From Corynebacterium faecale (lineage in GTDB: Bacteria > Actinomycetota > Actinomycetes > Mycobacteriales > Mycobacteriaceae): 64,000 bases of DNA. The translations under genes and the position numbers were made by a program. The number at the start of each line of letters is the position of its first letter. The stretch's first letter is position 1. The notes under the pieces are model-generated. The model ran no database searches and was not told the origin of the DNA. It worked only from the letters and a program-made list of their open reading frames with translations. The stretch lies in NCBI RefSeq assembly GCF_030408735.1, contig NZ_CP047204.1, positions 2,480,001 through 2,544,000 of the forward strand, read 5' to 3'. Positions 55,770 through 64,000 of the stretch are shown piece after piece.

Positions 55770-56237
55770 CTAGCCGATCGTTTCCCCGGATTGTGTAGGC
55801 GGGACCTCGCAACTGCGTTCAAGATATAATCCGGCGGCGGCAAGGGCGATCCCTCCCAGCGCAGAAGCCAGGGCACCAGGGAGATCCTCGGATGCCGCAA
55901 TCAGCTCGCCCACGCGGGGAATCACAAAACTGGACACGCCCACATAGATTCCACCCACGATCGCACCGGTCCACGCCCCCGCGCGGCCCAGGATCATCAG
56001 CTGCGCAACCGTCACCGGATTCATCTGACTGCTGTCCTGACCGATCATGCCGTCACCGACCCGGCCACGGACCTTCACAGCCGCGAACACACAGATCACG
56101 GCCAACACCCACAGGCTCACCGACACGGTCACGGGGATGGTGGTCATGGACCCGTAGAAACGCCACGTGAGTATCGCAGAGACCGCGGCGATGAAACCAC
56201 CGACTCCGATCAGCACCGCAGTGGACGTTCTCTGCAT
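55770..56237 (-). CDS. DUF3180-family membrane protein
   Basis: A 155-residue protein with four predicted helices (MQRTSTAVLIGVGGFIAAVS, VSLWVLAVICVFAAV, AGAWTGAIVGGIYVGVSSFV, ASALGGIALAAAGLYLE) and the conserved MNPVTVAQLMILGRAGAWTG. This is the DUF3180 pattern, found beside folK in actinobacteria (Rv3605c). Function unknown. Starts 3 bases after folK's stop. Confidence 0.82.
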   Translation of the reverse strand: MQRTSTAVLIGVGGFIAAVSAILTWRFYGSMTTIPVTVSVSLWVLAVICVFAAVKVRGRVGDGMIGQDSSQMNPVTVAQLMILGRAGAWTGAIVGGIYVGVSSFVIPRVGELIAASEDLPGALASALGGIALAAAGLYLERSCEVPPTQSGETIG

Positions 56238-56240
56238 GGG

Positions 56241-56729
56241 CTAGGACTCCCTGACCTTGGTTACGCCTTCAATGTCTGTGGGATCCAGGTTCTCCACCAG
56301 GGCTGCCACGGTGGATCCGTGCAGCACCGCCTCTGGTTCAATCTCCAACCATGGGATGAGCACGAAGGCACGTTGCCAGGCCCACGGATGCGGGAGGGTC
56401 AGTTCGGGGTCGTCCGAGAGCAGTTCATGCCCACCGTCACGAACCTGAACAATGTCCACGTCCAATGTCCGCGGGCCCCATTTGCGGGTGCGGACGCGAT
56501 CGGCGTCATTTTCCAGTTTCTGTCCGCGACGCAACAACTCAATGGGGGTGCAGTCGACATCCACCACGAGAATGGCATTGAGGAACTCATCCTGATCCTC
56601 CACGCCCCATGGCGGGGTGGCGTAGATGGAGGAGACCGCAACAGTCTCATCCTTGAATTCCTCAAGAACCCCCTGCAGGAGGGTGTAGCGGTCATCCATG
56701 TTGGATCCGATGGAGAGCACGGCACGCAT
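56241..56729 (-). CDS. folK: 2-Amino-4-hydroxy-6-hydroxymethyldihydropteridine pyrophosphokinase
   Basis: Transfers pyrophosphate from ATP to hydroxymethyldihydropterin in folate synthesis. The 162-residue protein has LSIGSNMDDRYTLLQGVLEE, IYATPPWGVEDQDEFLNAIL, RKWGPRTLDVDIVQVRDGGH and LPHPWAWQRAFVLIPWLEIE, the standard HPPK motifs including DVDI. Start ATG directly follows the folB stop. Confidence 0.95.
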   Translation of the reverse strand: MRAVLSIGSNMDDRYTLLQGVLEEFKDETVAVSSIYATPPWGVEDQDEFLNAILVVDVDCTPIELLRRGQKLENDADRVRTRKWGPRTLDVDIVQVRDGGHELLSDDPELTLPHPWAWQRAFVLIPWLEIEPEAVLHGSTVAALVENLDPTDIEGVTKVRES

Positions 56730-57134
56730 CTAGTTCACTGCCTTCTGATGAGTCTTCTGATTCTGGTGGGTCTTCCGCGAACGACGGGCAACCACTGCCA
56801 CGTCCCCGAAGGTGCGTGGGATCGGCGCCTTCGGCTTATGGATGGTCACCTCAACGGCATGCAGCGCACCGAAGGTCTCCATCACCTTCTCCGCAGACTC
56901 AGTGGCCACGGTTTCAATGAGATCGCGGGACGGGCCCTCCACGATGTCTGCAATCAGGAGTGCCAACGCACCATAGTCCACGGTGTCAGAGAGATCATCG
57001 CTGGCACCTGCCGCGGAGAAATCCATCCAGCAGGTCACATCCACGATGAAAGGCTGGCCCTGTTCCTTCTCAAAATCGAAGACCCCGTGGTGTCCGAAAC
57101 ATTCCAGGCCCTTGAGTTCAATACGGTCAGCCAT
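56730..57134 (-). CDS. folB: Dihydroneopterin aldolase
   Basis: Splits dihydroneopterin to hydroxymethyldihydropterin. The 134-residue protein has [20 protein letters not shown], with the HHG active-site motif, [21 protein letters not shown] and [21 protein letters not shown] 57134 is preferred because it overlaps the folP stop by 8 bases, the same spacing as other genes here, and matches the family start. The basic/Gln-rich C-terminus ([11 protein letters not shown]) is an extension. Confidence 0.94.
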   Translation of the reverse strand: MADRIELKGLECFGHHGVFDFEKEQGQPFIVDVTCWMDFSAAGASDDLSDTVDYGALALLIADIVEGPSRDLIETVATESAEKVMETFGALHAVEVTIHKPKAPIPRTFGDVAVVARRSRKTHQNQKTHQKAVN

Positions 57135-57981
57135 GATAGGCACCTGCGCTTCTCCAATGAGCTGCCACATCCACGGCGTCACGGGACACCGGAACATTAT
57201 GCACCCGGACCCCCCAGGCACCCATGTGGGCAGAGACTGCGGTAACGGCGGCGGTTGCCGGGTCGGCGTCGACAGGCGTCACCTCAAGGCCACGTTCACG
57301 CCGCACGCCGGCAAGAAACCTCTTGCGGGAGGCACCCACCAGGATCGGGAACTCGCCGCCGATGAACTCAGGCAGTGCATTGAGCAGCGCCCAGTTATCC
57401 TCGCGGGACTTGGCAAAACCGAGGCCCGGGTCAAGCACGATCTGGTCCCTGGACACCCCGGCGGCCAGCGCGCGGGCGACCAGCTCATCCAGGGTCTGGT
57501 GCACATCGGCGACAACATTGCCACCATGATCGGCATTACCGGCCGCGTCACCGAACTGCACGGTCCGCCAGTGCATGAGGCACACCGGGATCTTGGCATC
57601 AGCCATCACGGCGAACATCTCCGGATCGGCCAGACCGCCGGAGACATCATTGATCATGGACACCCCGGCCTCAGCCGATGCCGCAGCCACCGAAGCGCGC
57701 ATGGTGTCCACCGAGGTGTGGATCCCCTCCTCGTGCAGCGCACGAATCACCGGCACCACCCGGTTGAGCTCGGTCTCGGGATCAACGCGCACGGCGCCGG
57801 GGCGGGTGGATTCACCACCCACATCGATCATGTCCGCACCTTCAGCCACCAGCTGGCGGGCATGGGCAAGAGCCAGGTCCACCTCCACGAAGCGGCCACC
57901 GTCGGAGAAGGAATCCTCGGTGACGTTGACAATCCCCATCACCAGACACCGACCCGGGATGGTCAGGGTGTCCACATTCAT
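57127..57981 (-). CDS. folP: Dihydropteroate synthase
   Basis: Joins hydroxymethyldihydropterin pyrophosphate to p-aminobenzoate; target of sulfonamides. The 284-residue TIM-barrel protein has [57 protein letters not shown] [33 protein letters not shown] and VGASRKRFL. Note [10 protein letters not shown] where VTPDSFSDGG is usual. Abuts folE (57981/57982). Confidence 0.94.
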   Translation of the reverse strand: MNVDTLTIPGRCLVMGIVNVTEDSFSDGGRFVEVDLALAHARQLVAEGADMIDVGGESTRPGAVRVDPETELNRVVPVIRALHEEGIHTSVDTMRASVAAASAEAGVSMINDVSGGLADPEMFAVMADAKIPVCLMHWRTVQFGDAAGNADHGGNVVADVHQTLDELVARALAAGVSRDQIVLDPGLGFAKSREDNWALLNALPEFIGGEFPILVGASRKRFLAGVRRERGLEVTPVDADPATAAVTAVSAHMGAWGVRVHNVPVSRDAVDVAAHWRSAGAYHG

Positions 57982-58575
57982 CTAGTTCCCCCGAATCAGG
58001 CTGAAGATCTCCGCGCGCGAAGCCGCATTGTTCTTGAAACCACCGCGCACGGCGGAGGTGGTGGTGACGGCACCCGGCTTCCGGATGCCGCGCATTCCCA
58101 TGCACAGGTGCTCGGCCTCAATCACCACGGCGACGGCCTGGGCATCAAGCTTGTCCACGAGCGCATCAGCAATCTGTGATGTCAACCGCTCCTGCACCTG
58201 AGGGCGCTTCGCGTACATGTCCGCGAGCCTGGCCAACTTGGACAGACCGGTCACCTTGCCACTGTTACCGGGGATATAGCCGATGTGTGCCACGCCGAAG
58301 AACGGCACCAGGTGGTGCTCACAGGTGGAGTAGATCGGGATCTCCCGGACCAGAACCAGCTCCTGGTGATCCTCGGAGAAGGTCTTTTCCAGCACAGAGG
58401 TGGGATCCTCGTGAAGGCCGGCGAAAATCTCCCGGTAGGAGCGGGCCACACGTGCCGGGGTGTCCAGCAAACCCTCGCGCTCTGGATCCTCGCCCACGGC
58501 GATCAGCAGTTCGCGGACCGCAGCCTCAGCGCGTTCCTGGTCGAACTCCCGCACCGCGTCGATGTTGTTAGACAC
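57982..58575 (-). CDS. folE: GTP cyclohydrolase I
   Basis: First step of folate synthesis: GTP to dihydroneopterin triphosphate. The 197-residue protein has zinc ligands in [38 protein letters not shown] and [20 protein letters not shown] with the second Cys. I chose GTG 58575 because AAGGAG stands 6 bases before it and it overlaps the ftsH stop by 8 bases; ATG 58590 is an alternative. Confidence 0.95.
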   Translation of the reverse strand: MSNNIDAVREFDQERAEAAVRELLIAVGEDPEREGLLDTPARVARSYREIFAGLHEDPTSVLEKTFSEDHQELVLVREIPIYSTCEHHLVPFFGVAHIGYIPGNSGKVTGLSKLARLADMYAKRPQVQERLTSQIADALVDKLDAQAVAVVIEAEHLCMGMRGIRKPGAVTTTSAVRGGFKNNAASRAEIFSLIRGN

Positions 58576-61084
58576 GCTTGTCTCCTTCATTGTCAGCTCC
58601 CGGCTCTTCTGCCTGATCGGCATCGATATCCACGGCGTCCTGCATCATGCCGGGGCGTTCTTCCACAGGCTCGGAATTGTCCGGATGATCCGGACGCTCA
58701 TGGTCCGGCAGACGGAAACCGATGACCTGTGTGGGAGCATCCCCCGGGCTGCTGCCCTTGTTTCCACGGGAGACATTACCGGGGGTGTGCTCATCGCCGG
58801 TCGACTGGTCCATCAGTTCCTGGTCGCCGAAGCCATAAGCCTTCATGCCGGGGTGTTCCCCACTGTGGTTCTTCCGGGCATAAGGATTGGGGCGGGAGGT
58901 GTCGGGTGCAGGTCCCTGCTCCGGAACCCTGGTGGCGCCGCCGAAGTCGGTGCCACCGGCATTCGCACTGCCCGGCACCGTCCAATCAGCTGGCGGCGGG
59001 GTGCCATAACGGTTGGGAGCCGGGGTGGAACCGGTGCTCCCGGGAACCTCAGCAGGGGTGTCCCCGGCGGGCTTCTGCGCCTCGAGTTCCTTGCGTCGAC
59101 GTTCACGGGCCGCCTTGGATGCCTCCACAATGGAGAAGCGCTTCGGTGGTTCCTCGCCGCGTTCGATGGCCAGCTCCACCGGGGTCTTCACCGGTTCGCG
59201 GCCCTCCTGCTGCGGGAAGCGGGAATCCTCGTCCGGGAACACCTCATCAATGCTGCGTGGCACGATATCGGTGAACAACACCTCAAGGTCAGGACGACGC
59301 AGGGTTTCCTTCTCCAGGAGCTTCTCCGCCAGTTCGTCCAGGTGATCGCGGTACTCATGGAGGATCTGATAGGAGACCTCATGGGCCTTGTTGAGCAGGT
59401 AGTTGACCTCGGTGTCGATCAGCGCCGCCACCTCCTGGGAGTGGGTCAGCGTTCCGCCGCCCCCACGCCCTGAGAAGGGATCGCCCTGTTCCTCACCGTA
59501 TTTGACCATGCCCACCGCGGGACTCATGCCGTATTCGGTGACCATCGCGCGGGCGATTTTAGTGGCCTGTTCGATGTCTGCCGAGGCACCGGTGGTCGGT
59601 GCACCGAACACGAGCTCCTCAGCTGCGCGGCCACCCATGGCGAAGACCAGGCGTGCGAACAACTCATTGCGGTTGTACATGCCCTTGTCATCTTCCTGGG
59701 CGGTCATGGCGTGGCCGCCGGTACGACCGCGGGCGAGGATGGTCACCTTGTACACACGCTCGATATCAGCCAGGGCCCACGCGGACAGGGTGTGGCCGCC
59801 CTCGTGGTAGGCGGTGACCTTCTTCTCCTGCTCGGAGATGATCTTGGAGGAGCGTCGTGGACCACCGATCACGCGGTCGGTGGCCTCCTCGAGTGCGTCA
59901 GCGGTGATCACGTTGCCGCCGATGCGGGCGGTCAGGAGAGCTGCCTCGTTGAGCACATTGCCCAGGTCCGCACCGGACATACCTGCGGTGCGCTTGGCCA
60001 GTGACTTGATATTGGCATCGGGGGCGAAGGGCTTGCCCTTGGCGTGGATCTCCAGAATCTGCTCACGACCCCTGAGGTCAGGGGCGGTGACGGGAATCTG
60101 GCGGTCAAAACGGCCCGGGCGCAGCAGAGCCGCATCCAGCACATCGGGACGGTTGGTGGCGGCCATGAGGATGACGCTGCCACGGTCACCGAAACCGTCC
60201 ATCTCCACCAGGAGCTGGTTGAGGGTCTGCTCACGCTCGTCGTGGCCACCACCCATTCCTGAGCCACGGGCACGGCCCACGGCGTCAATCTCATCGATGA
60301 AGATGATGCAGGGGCTGTTCTCCTTGGCCTGCTTGAACAGGTCACGGACGCGGGAGGCACCGACACCCACGAACATCTCCACGAAGTCTGAACCCGAGAT
60401 GGAGTAGAACGGCACACCCGCCTCGCCGGCAACAGCGCGCGCCAGCAGGGTCTTACCGGTTCCGGGAGGGCCATACAGCAATACACCGCGTGGGATCTTG
60501 GCGCCCAGTTCCTGGTAGCGCGTGGGATCCTCCAGGAAATCCTTGATCTCATGGAGTTCATCCACGGCTTCATCAGCACCGGCCACATCTGCGAAGGTGT
60601 TGGTCGGGGTGTCCTTGGTCAGCTGTTTTGCCTTGGATCCACCCATGCCGAACATGCCACCGCCCTGCGCACGGGACAGGAAGAAGATGAGCAGACCGAA
60701 GATGATCAGCATCGGCAGGATGAAGCTGAGCATGGAGACCAGGAAGTTATCCTGGGTGACGTTGGTGGTGTAGGACTCAGCGCCGGAGGCTTCCACCTTC
60801 TCGAAGATCACCGGTGCGGTGCGCGCCGGGTACTGGGAGATGATCTCCTCCACACCCTCGCGTTCCTCCACGTCGATAGGCTCACGCAGGGTCAGGCGGA
60901 CGCGCTGTTCGCGGTCGTCGATCTGTGCTTCGGCGACGTTGCCGGCCTCCAGCTGCTCCATGGCAACGGAGGTGTCCACTTCCTGGAAATTCCTGGTATC
61001 ACTGGTGAACAGTGAGAACAGGAACAAAACAATGAGGACTACGGCGGCGATGCCACCGTATTGCAGGTATTTCTTGTTCTTCAT
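58568..61084 (-). CDS. ftsH: ATP-dependent zinc metalloprotease FtsH
   Basis: Membrane-bound AAA+ protease that degrades membrane and regulatory proteins. The 838-residue protein has two membrane helices (about 8-27 and 105-126), AAA domain with Walker A GPPGTGKT and SRH region, and a protease domain with zinc motif HEGGH near residue 425. The C-terminal ~200 residues (from about 640) are a disordered Pro/Gly/Asp-rich tail ([20 protein letters not shown]). ATG 61084 is chosen over TTG 61090; no strong ribosome binding site. First gene of a long cluster with folE. Confidence 0.95.
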   Translation of the reverse strand: MKNKKYLQYGGIAAVVLIVLFLFSLFTSDTRNFQEVDTSVAMEQLEAGNVAEAQIDDREQRVRLTLREPIDVEEREGVEEIISQYPARTAPVIFEKVEASGAESYTTNVTQDNFLVSMLSFILPMLIIFGLLIFFLSRAQGGGMFGMGGSKAKQLTKDTPTNTFADVAGADEAVDELHEIKDFLEDPTRYQELGAKIPRGVLLYGPPGTGKTLLARAVAGEAGVPFYSISGSDFVEMFVGVGASRVRDLFKQAKENSPCIIFIDEIDAVGRARGSGMGGGHDEREQTLNQLLVEMDGFGDRGSVILMAATNRPDVLDAALLRPGRFDRQIPVTAPDLRGREQILEIHAKGKPFAPDANIKSLAKRTAGMSGADLGNVLNEAALLTARIGGNVITADALEEATDRVIGGPRRSSKIISEQEKKVTAYHEGGHTLSAWALADIERVYKVTILARGRTGGHAMTAQEDDKGMYNRNELFARLVFAMGGRAAEELVFGAPTTGASADIEQATKIARAMVTEYGMSPAVGMVKYGEEQGDPFSGRGGGGTLTHSQEVAALIDTEVNYLLNKAHEVSYQILHEYRDHLDELAEKLLEKETLRRPDLEVLFTDIVPRSIDEVFPDEDSRFPQQEGREPVKTPVELAIERGEEPPKRFSIVEASKAARERRRKELEAQKPAGDTPAEVPGSTGSTPAPNRYGTPPPADWTVPGSANAGGTDFGGATRVPEQGPAPDTSRPNPYARKNHSGEHPGMKAYGFGDQELMDQSTGDEHTPGNVSRGNKGSSPGDAPTQVIGFRLPDHERPDHPDNSEPVEERPGMMQDAVDIDADQAEEPGADNEGDKRV

Positions 61085-61232
61085 GCGCAATGGCCGTCCC
61101 GGCTGGAGCCTGCGGTCCGGCCCATGCCTTTCTCGGGTCTATGGGTGAAACACTGGGTGGAGCATTAGGTGAAACTCTGACTAGCAGGTCATTGATGTGT
61201 CAACGTTCGGCAGGGCAGAATCGTTCCCACAC
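61085..61232. other. Promoter region upstream of ftsH
   Basis: A 148-base gap between ftsH and hpt, both on the minus strand. It should hold the ftsH promoter and the end of the hpt message. I see no strong terminator or recognisable operator. Confidence 0.4.
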
Positions 61233-61835
61233 CTAATCCGAGTAGACGCGTGGCTCGAGGGTACCCACATAGGGCAGGTCGCGGTAACGCTCGGCGAAAT
61301 CAAGGCCGTATCCCACGACGAACTCATTCGGGATATCGAATCCGACATCGTACATGTCGATGTTGGCGGTCAGCCGCTCCGGCTTACGCAGGAGGGTGAT
61401 CACGTTGAGGGACTTCGGGTGGCGGTTTTTCAGGTTGCGCATGAGCCAGGACAGGGTGAGTCCGGAATCGATGATGTCCTCGATGATGAGGACGTTGCGG
61501 CCTTCAATGTCCTTGTCCAGGTCCTTGAGGATGCGCACCACGCCGGAGGATGAGGTGGAGTTTCCATATGAGGATACCGCCATGAACTCGGACTGCGTGG
61601 GGATGGACAACATGCGGGAGAAGTCCGCCAGGAAGTAGAACGCGCCCTTGAGCACGCACACCAGGATCAGATCCTCCTCGGAGTCCTTGAACTCCTCGGA
61701 GACCCGGTCAGCCATCTCACGGATGCGCTCCTTGAGCTTCTCTTCGCTGATCAGGACGGACTCGATATCGTCCCCATACGGGTTGGTCGGGACGTTGAAG
61801 TCCTTCTGGTCTGCCATCTCCACGTTGTTGCCCAT
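61233..61835 (-). CDS. hpt: Hypoxanthine phosphoribosyltransferase
   Basis: Salvages hypoxanthine (and guanine) with PRPP. The 200-residue protein has [40 protein letters not shown], the PRPP loop [19 protein letters not shown] and [23 protein letters not shown] at 61835 is the first start; a second ATG at 61817 is possible. Lies between tilS (36 bases upstream) and ftsH, the usual actinobacterial order. Confidence 0.94.
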   Translation of the reverse strand: MGNNVEMADQKDFNVPTNPYGDDIESVLISEEKLKERIREMADRVSEEFKDSEEDLILVCVLKGAFYFLADFSRMLSIPTQSEFMAVSSYGNSTSSSGVVRILKDLDKDIEGRNVLIIEDIIDSGLTLSWLMRNLKNRHPKSLNVITLLRKPERLTANIDMYDVGFDIPNEFVVGYGLDFAERYRDLPYVGTLEPRVYSD

Positions 61836-61871
61836 AGTCTTACGCGCACCTTCTTTTGTTCGTGTGTTGTC

Positions 61872-62813
61872 TCAACCGGTGACCCTAAGCTTGCCACTTA
61901 CACGCACCACTTCCAACCTCCCCGTGGCGGCTTTGCCCACCGCCACGCCCCCCTGCCCATGCCAATGGGTGAGCAGACGGTCCACCGCCTCCACCTTCCG
62001 TGAGGTCACGCGCACCCCATGGCCGCGCAGGAAATCCGCCAGCATGCGCCGGCGCAGTGCGAACGGTTCGCTGGCCAGCGACACCGGAAAACCATCTGAC
62101 CACTCACTGCGACGCTTATCGACGAAAAACTCCAACGCCTCGCCCTCCATGGCAGCCCTGCCTGCCGCGAGCGCCAGTCCCGGAACCGGATCACCCTCGT
62201 GGATGTCGCGAAGAAGTGGAATCAACTGCTCCCGGATGGACACCCGTCGGAAAGCGTGGTCGAAATTCTGCGGATCAGACCACGGCGAGAGTTGTAATTC
62301 CTCGCAGGCCCCGTGGGTATCGGCTCGCCGCACACCCAGAAGGGGTCGGATGATGGTGAGGTCGGGGCGTCGAGAAGCACTTTTCATCCCCGCGGGATTG
62401 CCCCGCAGCCCGGCGAGCAGGAAGGTCTCGGCCTGGTCATCCATGGTGTGCCCGGTCCAGATCATGTCGGTGAGCTGGGCAAACTCTGCATAACGAGCCT
62501 CCCGCGCCGCAGCTTCCATGCTGCCTGCGGGCACGGTGACGGACCGGATCACCGCCCGCGCGCCCATGGATTCAGCCTGGTGGGCAGCCATTTCGGAGAC
62601 CGCGGCGGAATTGTCCTGCAGATTGTGATTGATGCAGATCGCGGTGACGCGGGCCCCCTCCGCGCGGGCGGCGGCCACCAGCGCGAGGGAATCAGGGCCC
62701 CCGGAGAGCCCGATATGGACATGCTCACGCAGATACGCGCGGACCGCCACGCGCAGTTTCAGGAAATGCGGGCTGATTCTGGGCAGGGGTAGATCGCCGA
62801 TGGTGGCGGGCAC
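61872..62813 (-). CDS. tilS: tRNA(Ile)-lysidine synthetase
   Basis: Modifies C34 of tRNA-Ile (CAU) to lysidine, changing its decoding from Met to Ile. The 313-residue N-type ATPase has the PP-loop LSGGPDSLALVAAA, ICINHNLQDNSAAVSEMAAH, TGHTMDDQAETFLL and GNPAGMKSA. It lacks the long C-terminal domain of E. coli TilS, as is usual in actinobacteria. Starts directly after the stop of dac (62813/62814). Confidence 0.92.
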   Translation of the reverse strand: MPATIGDLPLPRISPHFLKLRVAVRAYLREHVHIGLSGGPDSLALVAAARAEGARVTAICINHNLQDNSAAVSEMAAHQAESMGARAVIRSVTVPAGSMEAAAREARYAEFAQLTDMIWTGHTMDDQAETFLLAGLRGNPAGMKSASRRPDLTIIRPLLGVRRADTHGACEELQLSPWSDPQNFDHAFRRVSIREQLIPLLRDIHEGDPVPGLALAAGRAAMEGEALEFFVDKRRSEWSDGFPVSLASEPFALRRRMLADFLRGHGVRVTSRKVEAVDRLLTHWHGQGGVAVGKAATGRLEVVRVSGKLRVTG

Positions 62814-64000
62814 CTAGAACTCCCTGAGGACGGTGGCCATCTCATCCATTGCGGCGCGTGCATCAAGGATATTCGACCCGTTGGACACGAATGCGAAGGT
62901 GTACACCCGGTCCGAGGTCACCGTTCCCGCAAGCGCGGAGGTGGCGGTGAGGGTGCCTGTTTTCGCACGGACCCAGCCGGCTCCACCGAGATCCTCATAA
63001 CGATCGATCAGGGTGCCGTTACCCCCGGCGATGGGGAGGGTGTTGAGCAAGGGGCGCAGGGTGTCGCCGGTGGCGGCGGCGTGGAGGAGATCATCGAGAA
63101 GTCGCGGGGTGATGAGGTTGTCAAAGCTCAGTCCTGAATTATCCACGATGTTCACACCCGTGAGATCAAATCCCTGTTGCTCGAGAATATCCATGGTCAG
63201 GCGTGCTGAGCTGGCGGTGTCGGTGGGTTCCCCGCGGTGCTGCGCCACCTCGCGGCCGATGGCCTCGGCCATGACATTGTCGGATTCCTCCATCATGCGA
63301 CGCAGCCGGGTCTCCAGGTTTTCAGATTCTGTGGTGGCCAGGACGAGCGCTTCAGAGGTGGCGGTTCCCTTGCCGGTATCGTCCGCGCCCACCCGGTCCG
63401 CCAGGGCCTTCGCCACATCCAGGGCCGGGGTGTGGGTGCGGGGCAGATCACCGTAACTGCCACCGATGCGGCCACCTTCGATCATGACGGGTTCAACGGG
63501 GGCGATATAACCTGCATCGATGTCAATGCGCTCCCAGCCCGGCGCGAAGGTCTCAGCGCTCCAGATGGAGGTGTCCACCAGAACCGTGTCGATGCTCTGC
63601 CCCTCCAGCTGCTCCGCCAGATCATCGAGCTGCTCCTGGCTCATGGTGACATCACCCGCTGCACGGATCACCACCGTTCCGGGGGTATCCCCAGCTACGA
63701 CATCAGTCGCGATGGTGTCATCCCATCCAAGTTCATAGAGTGCAGCGGCAGCGGTGAGGATCTTGGTTGCCGACGCCGGGCGGACGGGGGCATCCGGGTT
63801 CTGCGACCAGATGATCTCACCTGTGTCCACGTCCCGGATCTGGCCCACGAAACGCCCCAGCCGGGGGTCATCCGCGGCTGTTTCCAGCGCGGCCCGAAGC
63901 TGAGTGAAATCCACCTCTGCCTGGGCCTGGACGGGTTGGAAGATCTCTGTGGGTGCCGCCACCGTGTAGGCGGGAGGGTGGTTCAGGCTGTTGATCTGGG
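62814..64000 (-). CDS. dac: D-alanyl-D-alanine carboxypeptidase (PBP4/S13 family), N-terminus missing
   Basis: Trims cross-linking peptides of peptidoglycan outside the membrane. The minus-strand frame stays open through 64000 (upstream of the internal GTG at 63962 it reads INSLNHPPAYT), so the true start and signal peptide lie beyond the window. Visible motifs: SxxK in RPASATKILTAAAALYE, SxN in MEESDNVMAEAIGR and KTG in WVRAKTGTLTATSALAG, all as in the DacB/S13 family. Its position before tilS-hpt-ftsH matches C. glutamicum dac. Confidence 0.92.
   Translation of the reverse strand, partial: QINSLNHPPAYTVAAPTEIFQPVQAQAEVDFTQLRAALETAADDPRLGRFVGQIRDVDTGEIIWSQNPDAPVRPASATKILTAAAALYELGWDDTIATDVVAGDTPGTVVIRAAGDVTMSQEQLDDLAEQLEGQSIDTVLVDTSIWSAETFAPGWERIDIDAGYIAPVEPVMIEGGRIGGSYGDLPRTHTPALDVAKALADRVGADDTGKGTATSEALVLATTESENLETRLRRMMEESDNVMAEAIGREVAQHRGEPTDTASSARLTMDILEQQGFDLTGVNIVDNSGLSFDNLITPRLLDDLLHAAATGDTLRPLLNTLPIAGGNGTLIDRYEDLGGAGWVRAKTGTLTATSALAGTVTSDRVYTFAFVSNGSNILDARAAMDEMATVLREF

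Noticed and set aside
56319-58179. Long plus-strand frames opposite folK, folB, folP and folE
   Set aside because: The minus-strand genes have complete family motifs; the plus frames are low-information His/Gly-rich shadows.

Overview
The window looks like the chromosome of a Corynebacterium of the C. glutamicum / C. efficiens group. Evidence read from the sequence: meso-diaminopimelate dehydrogenase (Ddh), the threonine/serine exporter ThrE, a sucrose PTS permease of the PtsS type, a LacI-type regulator matching IpsA, the PhoP-like response regulator with its kinase, a CarD with an acidic tail, and the actinobacterial order ftsH-folE-folP-folB-folK-(two membrane proteins)-(Rossmann protein)-panC-lysS. 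The high GC content outside a few segments suggests C. efficiens or a close relative; this is an inference from remembered gene order and composition, not a search.

Layout. 1-5,000: start of purD, an AHSA1-type protein, a HIT hydrolase, a PhoSR two-component system and a UMF1-type MFS transporter. 5,000-12,000: a DUF222/HNH protein, ddh, an esterase, a HAD protein, a 27-residue membrane peptide gene, a BenE-type transporter, a TipA-type MerR regulator and a small membrane protein. 12,000-20,500: tRNA-Thr and thrE, a lysine-tailed small basic protein, otsA-lipoprotein-otsB (trehalose), ipsA, and a three-gene zinc ABC transporter with a probable Zur box. 20,500-31,900: rlmB, cysS, ptsS-scrB (sucrose), nagB-nagA-GntR regulator (amino sugars), ispF-ispD-carD and an LpqE-like lipoprotein. 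31,900-36,800: radA, disA (c-di-AMP), an anchored Thr/Glu-rich protein, a beta-carbonic anhydrase and mutY. 36,800-40,250: a large repeat-containing secreted protein in lower-GC DNA. 40,300-51,900: clpC, a GuaB1-type IMPDH/GMP reductase family enzyme, two divergent DHA2-type exporters (one fused to CBS domains), a 660-residue protein of unknown function and a DUF559 protein. 51,900-64,000: lysS, panC-like gene, folate operon, ftsH, hpt, tilS and the partial dac gene.

How the genes work together. Most of the window is housekeeping: translation (cysS, lysS, rlmB, tilS, tRNA-Thr), purine salvage/interconversion (purD, hpt, guaB1-like), folate and pantothenate, MEP-pathway isoprenoids, trehalose, proteolysis (clpC, ftsH), DNA repair and c-di-AMP signalling. 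Many genes on one strand abut or overlap by 4-8 bases, suggesting translational coupling. The accessory or less ordinary elements are the repeat protein, the lower-GC ptsS-scrB pair, the DUF222/HNH gene, the CBS-fused exporter, the DUF559 protein and the 27-residue peptide. I found no insertion sequence, prophage, CRISPR array or replication origin.
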